Assembly (NCBI GenBank): GCA_964354365.1
Contig: CAYGZM010000048.1
Span: forward strand, 1-25,769
Origin: CAYGZM01 sp964354365
Lineage (GTDB): Bacteria > Planctomycetota > Phycisphaerae > Sedimentisphaerales > Anaerobacaceae
Reading direction: 5' to 3'
DNA length: 25,769 nt
Positions 14,050-20,673 of the stretch are shown piece after piece (within the stretch, counting starts at the first letter, position 1; every line of letters starts with the position of its first letter). The position numbers and the translations under genes were made by a program. The notes under the pieces were generated by a model. It was not told the origin of the DNA. It saw only the letters and a program-made list of their open reading frames with translations, and did not search any database.

Positions 14050-14688
14050 CTAGTTGTTGGAGGCGGTGGCATTAACGACATCGGTCGGCTCGTCAGTGGC
14101 GGCCACGGTCTGGTTTGAGGTTTTGCTGGGCCATAGCAAGATCTCGGAGGTGTGGCGGGTGGCGAGGACTGCGTAGCCCATCCCGGCCTGCCGGAAAAGC
14201 CTGGCCCAACTCGGCACGTTCAGCCTGCCCGGACGATAGAATTCACCGTAGGTGCCTGCGACCCCGCCATAGGGTGGCCAAACGGCACTGTCGCGAATCT
14301 CGGATACCGGACAGTTGAAGACCTCACTGTTCTTGAGTATGGTTCCCAGGTACCGTCCTGCATAATGGTAACCATCCTTGATCGACGCCATTTCAGCGTC
14401 CGTCAAGGGCGCCCGCTTCGACCAAAATCTTATACTGAAGTTCAGGTCGTTCGGTCGATGCCACCCACCGGTTTCATCTTTGCCTGGGCTGGGAGGCAGC
14501 TTGTAGTCGTTGTCGTGCGAATAGGTCAAGAGCCCCAGAATCACCTGTCTCTGATTGCTGCCGCACGCCACCATGCGCGCGACCTCGCGCGCCTTTCTCA
14601 GGGCCGGCAGCAATATCGCCATCAATAACGCAATAACGGCAATCACCACCAGCAGTTCCACTAAAGTAAATCCTCTTTGCCTACCCAT
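14050..14688 (-). CDS. Prepilin-like protein with type II secretion/type IV pilin leader
   Basis: A 212-residue protein with a class III leader: MGRQRG followed by FTLVELLVVIAVIALLMAIL, cleaved between G and F, with the Glu at +5. The hydrophobic helix continues as ILLPALRKAREVARMVACGS. The rest (YSHDNDYKLPPSPG, FNCPVSE) is the usual planctomycete pseudopilin body with a conserved Cys pair. These proteins are very numerous in Phycisphaerae, exported and processed by a prepilin peptidase. Individual roles are mostly unknown, but many lie next to glycan-degradation genes. The start at 14688 gives a typical 6-residue leader with GGGAAA upstream. An ATG five codons earlier (14703) is possible but lacks a ribosome-binding site. 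Confidence 0.85.
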   Translation of the reverse strand: MGRQRGFTLVELLVVIAVIALLMAILLPALRKAREVARMVACGSNQRQVILGLLTYSHDNDYKLPPSPGKDETGGWHRPNDLNFSIRFWSKRAPLTDAEMASIKDGYHYAGRYLGTILKNSEVFNCPVSEIRDSAVWPPYGGVAGTYGEFYRPGRLNVPSWARLFRQAGMGYAVLATRHTSEILLWPSKTSNQTVAATDEPTDVVNATASNN

Positions 14689-14867
14689 ACTGAGATTTCC
14701 CATTTATCAGTCGGAATAGCCCTAATTCATTTGATTATATTGATTTTTAATTCAATATCCTGCTTCTGAAGGCCATAGTGGTAGAGTAGTCATTGTCTTC
14801 GCGTCTTAAGCCTGTACCTACCCGCCAAACCTAGCCTCTCGAGACAGTTAGTTGTGACGCACAGGTC

Positions 14868-15686
14868 TTACTTGATTCCTATCGCATACCGTAAGGTATC
14901 AAACGGAGTTACTTCTTGTACGGAACCATCGACGCAGACCGTATTGCTTACACCGCCACATAGCGCCCCCTTGGCCATGGCGGAGAAGATCTTACGCGTG
15001 CTTACTCTATGGTATTCGCCAAAGACATCGGTATACGGCGGAGGGTCGTTGGCATTGAATGTTTTTACCCATGACAGGCTGGCGCCGCCCGACCAGAAGG
15101 TGCACAAGGAATTGTCGTTGAATGTTGCCCCATTGACCCTTTTGCCGCTCGTATCGTTCGCTTCCCAGACGCATTCTTCGCCGGCAAAGAACGTCCGACT
15201 GGGATATTTAACCATGGTAATCTTGGGAATGATCGGTTTGTCGGCGTTAAGCCACCAGTTGAAACTGTACGTGTAGCCGGGTTTTCCCAGCCTGCCCCAC
15301 TTCTGGTGGTACACGTCCTGGAAGACCGAGCAGATGTTGCTCTTGACATTCGCGTGCAAGTAGGGAATGTAGGTCCCATCCGGCCTGAGGTTGTATTCTC
15401 CCGGGACGGACGGATCCCACCCTCCCGCCAGCTTGATCGCTTGATCAATCGTTTTCCAGGAATAGATGGCGGTGAAGGACTCCGGCAAGCGATCCTCGAA
15501 GTCGCCGGTGTACAATTGCATCACCAGGCCGTAGCTTTTCAGGTTCGCTTTACACTCGACGTTCTTCGCCTGCATGCGAGCTCGTTGCAGCGCCGGCACT
15601 ATGAGCGCCATCAGCAGAGCGATTATGGCGATGACAACAAGAAGCTCGATCAGGGTGAATCCTCTCGTCGGAGCGGTTCGACGCAT
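14868..15686 (-). CDS. Prepilin-like protein (second copy type)
   Basis: 272 residues: leader MRRTAPTRG, then FTLIELLVVIAIIALLMALI and the helix extension VPALQRARMQAKNVECKANL, an archetypal prepilin N-terminus. The C-terminal region has YTYSFNWWLNADKPI, SRTFFAGEECVW and a late VCVDGSVQEVTPF, typical of the planctomycete H-x9-DG-like pseudopilin family. ATG 15686 is chosen over the longer open frame because CAGGAGT lies at the right spacing. It is separated from the first prepilin by a 164-bp gap (14704-14867) in which I see no gene or strong signal. Probably a secreted or envelope-anchored pseudopilin. Confidence 0.87.
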   Translation of the reverse strand: MRRTAPTRGFTLIELLVVIAIIALLMALIVPALQRARMQAKNVECKANLKSYGLVMQLYTGDFEDRLPESFTAIYSWKTIDQAIKLAGGWDPSVPGEYNLRPDGTYIPYLHANVKSNICSVFQDVYHQKWGRLGKPGYTYSFNWWLNADKPIIPKITMVKYPSRTFFAGEECVWEANDTSGKRVNGATFNDNSLCTFWSGGASLSWVKTFNANDPPPYTDVFGEYHRVSTRKIFSAMAKGALCGGVSNTVCVDGSVQEVTPFDTLRYAIGIK

Positions 15687-15850
15687 ATCAAGACTCCTGA
15701 TCCATACTGTCATCCCGGTTGCGTTACACCGGGATTTGCCATTTAACATCATGATCGGTGCTCCTACACACAACACGGTCAATAATACCACAAGAGGGGG
15801 CCCTATTTCAACCTGGTATTCTCCATTTAAGTCTCATACGAGCAAAACGT

Positions 15851-15885
15851 TATCGGACGCCTGAGACAATCCCAGGCGCCCGATA
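15851..15885. repeat. Conserved hairpin 1, 3' of paralogue 1
   Basis: TATCGG-A-CGCCTG pairs with CAGGCG-C-CCGATA, a 12-bp stem with one mismatch and the loop AGACAATCC. It lies 36 bases after the stop of the gene at 15921. The minus-strand side has no strong U-run, so it is not a classic intrinsic terminator. It belongs to a set of four similar hairpins in this window. Confidence 0.7.
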
Positions 15886-15920
15886 ATTAACAACTACATT
15901 ATTGAGCAACCGGCTTAGGG

Positions 15921-17105
15921 TTAAGGTTTAACAACCGGTCCTGTTGGCTTATAATTATCAAGCCATGTTGCGGCCAGTACAGCAAAATCTTTGAAGTTTG
16001 TAATACAATTCCCGTCCAAGTCGGTTGTACCAATCGTTGCCAGACCCAAATCAAGCGCCGCCAGACAGGCATCATCATAGACGTCAATCGTCATGCTGTC
16101 TTTCACAGGGGCCTTACCTGGGAGGGTAACGGCAAGTGTCATCTTAACGACAGTCGCATCGCCGGTGGCAGTTTTGGTAATCGTAACAGAGGCATTTTCC
16201 GTATCAGCGCCAGTGATTGCAACATCCAGGTTAGGATCGCCAATACCGTTGGGCTCGGCAGTCCAGAGATATGTCAAGGTTCCCTGCGGCTCAGTGGTAT
16301 CGTTATTAACAACGTTCGGATCCATTGTTACCGTCTGGCCCGACCAGCTAATCATATCGGGGCCGGCTTCCACATCAGGAAGATTCGGATCACCGCTCAC
16401 GAAGTCGAGCGTGACACTGTCGAAGTGGCTCTGCTCGCCGGTGGCATCGCTGCCGACACCTATTTGAATCGTCAGAGCTTCGCCAAGGTAGCCGGCGAGA
16501 CTCGAAGCGTCATATGTCTTGGTGACTGTGCTCCAAGCATATGTGCCAGGATCATCTATAGAACTGGGCGTGAGCGCTTCCCCGTCCGCCAGTAACTCGA
16601 GTACTATAGGGAGAGCCGAGCCATTGGCGACCATCGAAAGCGTATAGGTACCGTTTTTGGAATAGGCCAGAGGGGCGTCAGAGACGATCGTTCCACCCTG
16701 GGAATTGCCCCAGCCCCCACCGTTGGCTGTGTAATAATAGACCCCGTCCGAAGGCGTGGTTTGGCCTGCTATAGAACCACAACCCTCCGGCCAAGCGTAA
16801 CTGACCGGCCATCCAGGGGTGTTGATCCACCCGGGGACATAGACCTCGGTGCCTGTGGTTCCGTCGGAAAAGGCCGCCGTCTGACCTGCCTCCATCGGTG
16901 CCGTATCTTCCGGCGTATCTCCTACGCCATTCGTCCAGCCGTCGCCGAGATCCGCGGTGACTGTCGTTGATCCCGGTTTGTACACCTCTTCGAAACTGTT
17001 GTTGGGTACGGGGATCAACTCGGCCTGAACCGTTCCGATGGCCAGGGCGAGAATCGACACGGCGGCGATGGTTAATAGTGTTTTGATTCGGTTTTGTGTA
17101 GTCAT
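15921..17105 (-). CDS. Secreted dockerin-like protein, paralogue 1
   Basis: 394 residues. The signal peptide has a lysine-rich start (TTQNRIKT) and hydrophobic LLTIAAVSILALAIG, with cleavage near VQA. Domain 1 (about 30-240) is a predicted beta-sandwich opening IPVPNNSFEEVYKPG, with WGNSQGGTIVSD, VLELLADGEALTPSS and a closing SHFDSVTLDFVSGDP. It resembles sugar-binding domains, but ligand binding is inferred only. Domain 2 (about 243-345) is PKD-like (VEAGPDMISWSGQ, TLTYLWTAEP). The C-terminus has one dockerin-like calcium-binding repeat (DLDGNCITNFKDFAVLAATW) and ends in KP. Of the two adjacent ATGs, the second (17105) fits the AGGAG spacing better. It is most like the first half of paralogue 4. 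Function unknown; an extracellular or cell-surface protein. Confidence 0.82.
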   Translation of the reverse strand: MTTQNRIKTLLTIAAVSILALAIGTVQAELIPVPNNSFEEVYKPGSTTVTADLGDGWTNGVGDTPEDTAPMEAGQTAAFSDGTTGTEVYVPGWINTPGWPVSYAWPEGCGSIAGQTTPSDGVYYYTANGGGWGNSQGGTIVSDAPLAYSKNGTYTLSMVANGSALPIVLELLADGEALTPSSIDDPGTYAWSTVTKTYDASSLAGYLGEALTIQIGVGSDATGEQSHFDSVTLDFVSGDPNLPDVEAGPDMISWSGQTVTMDPNVVNNDTTEPQGTLTYLWTAEPNGIGDPNLDVAITGADTENASVTITKTATGDATVVKMTLAVTLPGKAPVKDSMTIDVYDDACLAALDLGLATIGTTDLDGNCITNFKDFAVLAATWLDNYKPTGPVVKP

Positions 17106-17133
17106 CATATTCTCCTGTTAAATTGTTTTTCTT

Positions 17134-17201
17134 GCCACCAAGACACTAAGTCACTAAGTTTCTTATATCTTTTTTTCTTCGTGTTTTCGTGCCTCAGTGG
17201 C
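17134..17201. repeat. Imperfect palindromic REP-like element
   Basis: GCCACCAAGACACTAAGTCA on the left mirrors CGTGTTTTCGTGCCTCAGTGGC-type sequence on the right, with a T-rich centre and GCCAC/GTGGC ends. Elements of this kind (CCACCAAGACAC... with its complement) are, from memory, abundant in planctomycete genomes. It lies in the leader between paralogues 2 and 1, so it would be transcribed if the array is one unit. Confidence 0.5.
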
Positions 17202-17251
17202 TAATACAAATTCCTATGCTCTTAAATTAAGCAAGAACGGCAAACGGTAAG

Positions 17252-17290
17252 TTATCGCCCGCCTGAGACTTTTCCCGGGCGGAGCGATAA
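17252..17290. repeat. Conserved hairpin 2, 3' of paralogue 2
   Basis: TTATCGC-CCGCCTG pairs with CGGGCGG-A-GCGATAA around the loop AGACTTTTCC: a 14-bp stem with one wobble pair and one bulge. It begins just 7 bases after the stop at 17298. It is nearly identical in sequence to hairpin 4. Confidence 0.75.
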
Positions 17291-17297
17291 ATAATAA

Positions 17298-19193
17298 TTA
17301 TGGTTTAATAATCGGTACTGTTAACGCATCGCCAGTAAGCCATTTTGCGGCCAATTCAGCGAGGTCGTTGCCGTCTGTAATACAGTCGCCATCAAAGTCG
17401 CCTGGATTATCCGCCGCTTTACCTTCGCCAAGACGAGCCATCTGACAGGCATCATCATAGACGTCAATCGTCATAGTATCTTTCACATCCGGCCTTGTAC
17501 TGCCTTCGTTGTTAACGGCAAGTGTCAACGTAACGACATACGGATCAGGAGCAGGACCCTCAGCGGTAAGCTTGACATCGTCAAAGTCCACTCCTTTGCC
17601 ATTGGTAAAGTCAACCGCAACGAGCCGAATCGCCAGCGCCTGGCCAAGCTGTGCGGGGCCGGCCCCGGAGTCGTAGGTCAGGCTGGCTGTCTTCCACGTT
17701 TTGTCGTTCGCCGGCGAAGCCCCCGTGTCCGATTTAAGAAGAACGCCCCCGGCCAGCAACTCGATGCGATAGTTACCGGCAGCAGTACTTCCGTTGAAAA
17801 GAAAAGGGTTACCCACCAATGCGCTCAGAATGTACTGCGTATTTGCCTCCAACTTGGCCGAGAGAACTTGACTCATACCTCTGTCAAAGCCGACGCCGGA
17901 GGTGGCATACATCACATTTTCGCCCTCCGGGGCGACACCGTTGTAGTCTGCGCCGGCCACTGGGTTATACGCACCCGCCTCAGCATCGCCGACCACCCAC
18001 ACCCCGGGCTCTGCCACGTTGTAGTAACCGTCTGTCCAAGCAGGGGGAGTGCTCGTGGCAGCGCCATCGGCCAACACCGGAGCCTCGAAGCCGGCGTTGT
18101 CGATTGAGATCGAAGTCAAGATCAAGGCAGGTTTGGTAATCGTAACCGTCGGAGCTTCAATGTAAGCGTTAGGACCGAATACAACACCAGCGGCAGGGTC
18201 CGCACTCCAGAGATATGTCAAGGGTGTCACATCGTTATTAACAACGTTCGGATCCATTGTTACCGCTTGACCTGACCATGTAATCATGTCTGGGCCGGCA
18301 TCAACCTCTGGAAGATTCGGATCGATATAGATATAAACGCCAACGAGTGTAGGATAAGTTTGGCCTTCTTTTATATACCATGTATTCTCAAAATCCCAGC
18401 CTTCATAATTGGCCTGCGTCTTCATTTGTGCTGTTGTCCGTGCCATGCCTGAGCCGTCGTCCCAGGGGAAGTAAGTTTCAGGGATGGCAGGATCCGTTGC
18501 GGTGGTAACATCCATATTATAGTAGCAACTGGTGATACCGAGACCGCCAAGGTCGCGACCAAAACCGGAGGCGGTGGAAAAAGTTCTCGGGGTGAGATCG
18601 ACGGAAACAGCAGCAACATAACAATTCTCAATTAAGCCACTTCCGTTTGAATTGACGAAACCGCCAATGCCATCCAGGCCATTAATTGATATGGTTACGT
18701 CGCGAACATAACAATCCCTAACAATACCAGTGCCACGATTTAACCCTATCAGCGAGCCGCTATTATTGCCGCCGGTGGCTCCTGTAACGGTTATGGTCCC
18801 GCCATCAAGCCAACACTTCTCGACAAGACCCTTGGAATCATTGATCAAGGCTGCAACGTAATTCGGAGATTCACCATCAGATGTAAGACTAACGTTTGTC
18901 ATACCAACATTTCTTATCTCACTACCGGCTACCGTGCGGCCGAAAATGCCACTGGCTCTGGTACCTACAACAGTTTTGGTTAAGCCACTGATCGTGTGCA
19001 TTTTACCGTCAAAAGTACCGGTGAATTCCATAATACTTGTAAATGGCCCGGTAAGAACGATATCATTGCCTAACTCGTAATCGCCGGCTAAATCATCGCC
19101 CATTGCCTGAAGCTCCTCAGGAGTAGTAATCACAGTCACTGCACTACTACTTGCCACAAACACCAACACTAACAATAAAATTAACTTGTTCAT
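17298..19193 (-). CDS. Secreted GLUG/beta-helix plus PKD-like plus dockerin-like protein, paralogue 2 (chimera)
   Basis: 631 residues from ATG 19193, preceded by a strong GGAGG. Signal peptide MNKLILLLVLVFVASSSAV. About 20-285 is a GLUG-type right-handed repeat region (GTFDGKMHTISGL, SGSLIGLNRGTGIVRDCYV, GGFVNSNGSGLIENCYV, ending MKTQANYEGWDFENTWYIKE), unlike the N-termini of its sisters. About 297-357 is the first half of a PKD-like domain (VDAGPDMITWSGQAV). A jelly-roll-like domain is nested at about 357-550 (ISIDNAGFEAPVLADG to GVDFDDVKLTAEGP), then the PKD strand PYVVTLTLAVNN resumes. It ends in one dockerin-like repeat (DFDGDCITDGNDLAELAAKW) and KP. The frame remains open 23 codons further up through an old leader (start at 19262 or 19259 also possible). 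It shares a perfect 733-bp block with paralogue 4. A domain-shuffled secreted protein, function unknown. Confidence 0.8.
   Translation of the reverse strand: MNKLILLLVLVFVASSSAVTVITTPEELQAMGDDLAGDYELGNDIVLTGPFTSIMEFTGTFDGKMHTISGLTKTVVGTRASGIFGRTVAGSEIRNVGMTNVSLTSDGESPNYVAALINDSKGLVEKCWLDGGTITVTGATGGNNSGSLIGLNRGTGIVRDCYVRDVTISINGLDGIGGFVNSNGSGLIENCYVAAVSVDLTPRTFSTASGFGRDLGGLGITSCYYNMDVTTATDPAIPETYFPWDDGSGMARTTAQMKTQANYEGWDFENTWYIKEGQTYPTLVGVYIYIDPNLPEVDAGPDMITWSGQAVTMDPNVVNNDVTPLTYLWSADPAAGVVFGPNAYIEAPTVTITKPALILTSISIDNAGFEAPVLADGAATSTPPAWTDGYYNVAEPGVWVVGDAEAGAYNPVAGADYNGVAPEGENVMYATSGVGFDRGMSQVLSAKLEANTQYILSALVGNPFLFNGSTAAGNYRIELLAGGVLLKSDTGASPANDKTWKTASLTYDSGAGPAQLGQALAIRLVAVDFTNGKGVDFDDVKLTAEGPAPDPYVVTLTLAVNNEGSTRPDVKDTMTIDVYDDACQMARLGEGKAADNPGDFDGDCITDGNDLAELAAKWLTGDALTVPIIKP
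17524..18256. repeat. 733-bp perfect direct repeat, copy A
   Basis: Identical base for base to 20894-21626 (constant offset 3370) in my line-by-line comparison. It covers the nested domain plus parts of the PKD-like domain on both sides. Similarity continues on each side but with substitutions. Confidence 0.95.
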
Positions 19194-19262
19194 AACATTA
19201 CCTCCAAAATTAACGGCGGCGAGGGTTAATACTGTTTTGATTCGGTTTTTTGTGATCATCAT
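19194..19262 (-). pseudogene. Orphan leader of a sister paralogue fused upstream of paralogue 2
   Basis: Reads MMITKNRIKTVLTLAAV and then departs into FGGNV before the next Met. About 30 bases match the leader of paralogue 3 exactly (CGAATCAAAACAGTATTAAC and onward), including the upstream AGGAGAATATGATGA start region. It is in frame with the following gene, so initiation here would give paralogue 2 a 23-residue extension. It is best explained as a recombination scar. Confidence 0.7.
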
Positions 19263-19282
19263 ATTCTCCTGTTAAACTAAGC

Positions 19283-19330
19283 AAGAACTCCAAGCGCCTG
19301 AGTCTGCTTTGCTCTCCGTGAGGAGTTCTT
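19283..19330. repeat. Inverted repeat in spacer between paralogues 3 and 2
   Basis: AAGAACTCC at 19283-19291 and GGAGTTCTT at 19322-19330 form a perfect 9-bp stem around a 30-base loop containing GCGCCTGAGTC, similar to the arm of the nearby conserved hairpins. Function unknown. Confidence 0.45.
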
Positions 19331-19357
19331 AAGACTGACACGAATAAGACCTTACCC

Positions 19358-19383
19358 GGCGCCTGAGACTTTTCCCAGGCGCC
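19358..19383. repeat. Conserved hairpin 3, 3' of paralogue 3
   Basis: GGCGCCTG pairs perfectly with CAGGCGCC around the ten-base loop AGACTTTTCC. It lies about 40 bases after the stop of the gene at 19424. The following 40 bases (CCCGATAATTAACAACTAC...) are shared with the region after hairpin 1. Confidence 0.75.
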
Positions 19384-19423
19384 CGATAATTAACAACTAC
19401 ATTATTGAGCAGCCGGTTTAGGG

Positions 19424-20569
19424 TTAAGGTTTAGCAGCCGGTTCTGTTAAGGTATAATCATCAAGCCATGTTGTGGCCAGTAAAGCAAAATCTACGAAGT
19501 TTGTAATACAATTCTCGTCCAAATCAGTTGGATCAATCACCGCCAGACCCAAGTCAAGAGCCGCCAGACAGGCATCGTCATAGACGTCAATCGTCATGGA
19601 ATCTTTCACAGGGTCCTTACCTGGAAGGGTAACGGCAAGTGTCAGCGTAACGACCGACGGGTTGTCGGTAGCTTTGGTAATCGTAACCGTTGGTGCTAAA
19701 GCGCCAGGATCTGAGAATTCAACACCATCGGGCGGCTCCGCACTCCAGGCATACGACAAGGGCCTCTGCGGAACCTGCGTATCGTTGTTGACAACGTTCG
19801 GATCCATTGTTACCGCCTGGCCCGACCAGCTAATCATGTCGATGCCGGCATCCACAACAGGAAGATCCGGATCATTGATTACGACGTCGAGCGTGACATT
19901 GTCGAAGGCGACCCGGCTGCCGGTATAGACTCCGTTTTCGGCAAAGGTACCAATGACAATCGTCATAGGTTGGCCAACATAGGCGGCAAGGTCACCGGCG
20001 TCATACGTCCTGGAGATTACCTGCCACCCAACGGTAGGGGAAACCGGAGTTACCGAGGAACTGGGAGTCAGTGCCACTCCGCCTGCGTGCAGCTCGAGTA
20101 GCAAAGGAGCCGCAGGTCCGTTAACCATGGCCGAAACCGTATAGTCGCTGCTGGCTGCGATGTTACCCAGAGAATCGGCCGATCCGGCCGATGTCCCAGT
20201 TCCACCACTCCAAGTCCCAAAGGCACTAAATGCAGTGGTACCGTCCACGCCATCCCGCCCTATGTCAGTTGTTCCGACTATGCCTACCCACCCGGGGATA
20301 TCGACAGTTGAGCCGGTGGTACCGTCGCCATATAGCGCGATTCTATTTCCGGCCACGTTACGATTGTCGCCTACGCCTTGCGCATAGTTATCAAATGGTC
20401 CACCATCCGGAAAGGTCGCGAGGACTGTATAGCCCGTCCCCGGCTTGTACATTTGAAAATTGCCGTTGGGCACGGTGACCGCCGCAGCTTGTACCTGCCC
20501 GATTGCCAGGGCGAGAATCGCCACGGCGGCGAGGGTTAATACTGTTTTGATTCGCTTTTGTGTATTCAT
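19424..20569 (-). CDS. Secreted dockerin-like protein, paralogue 3
   Basis: 381 residues. Signal peptide NTQKRIKTVLTLAAVAILAL then AIGQVQA. Domain 1 (about 30-235) is the family beta-sandwich with a divergent opening (VTVPNGNFQMYKPGTGYTVL) but the same landmarks: LLLELHAGGVALTPSSSVTP, SRTYDAGDLAAYVGQPMTI and FDNVTLDVVINDPDL. The PKD-like domain (about 237-330, VDAGIDMISWSGQAVTMDPN) is uninterrupted here, which shows the ancestral form without the nested domain. The C-terminal dockerin-like repeat reads DLDENCITNFVDFALLATTW, with Glu replacing the Gly of the calcium loop, and ends AAKP. The second of two ATGs (20569) is preferred for AGGAG spacing. Closest in its C-terminal half to paralogue 1. 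Confidence 0.82.
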   Translation of the reverse strand: MNTQKRIKTVLTLAAVAILALAIGQVQAAAVTVPNGNFQMYKPGTGYTVLATFPDGGPFDNYAQGVGDNRNVAGNRIALYGDGTTGSTVDIPGWVGIVGTTDIGRDGVDGTTAFSAFGTWSGGTGTSAGSADSLGNIAASSDYTVSAMVNGPAAPLLLELHAGGVALTPSSSVTPVSPTVGWQVISRTYDAGDLAAYVGQPMTIVIGTFAENGVYTGSRVAFDNVTLDVVINDPDLPVVDAGIDMISWSGQAVTMDPNVVNNDTQVPQRPLSYAWSAEPPDGVEFSDPGALAPTVTITKATDNPSVVTLTLAVTLPGKDPVKDSMTIDVYDDACLAALDLGLAVIDPTDLDENCITNFVDFALLATTWLDDYTLTEPAAKP

Positions 20570-20627
20570 CATATTCTCCTGTTCAAATTAAGTACGATTA
20601 TATTTACTAACATCTGCAAACGGTAAG

Positions 20628-20666
20628 TTATCGCCCGCCTGAGACTTTTCCCGGGCGGAGCGATAA
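20628..20666. repeat. Conserved hairpin 4, 3' of paralogue 4
   Basis: Same sequence as hairpin 2 over its whole length: TTATCGC-CCGCCTG, loop AGACTTTTCC, CGGGCGG-A-GCGATAA. It begins 7 bases after the stop of the gene at 20674. The identity with hairpin 2 extends into the flanks (ATAATAATTATGGTTTA on one side). Confidence 0.75.
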
Positions 20667-20673
20667 ATAATAA

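Noticed and set aside
15851..20666. Calling the four conserved hairpins classic intrinsic terminators
   Set aside because: The minus-strand side lacks a U-run after the stems, unlike the clear terminator at 22726-22772.
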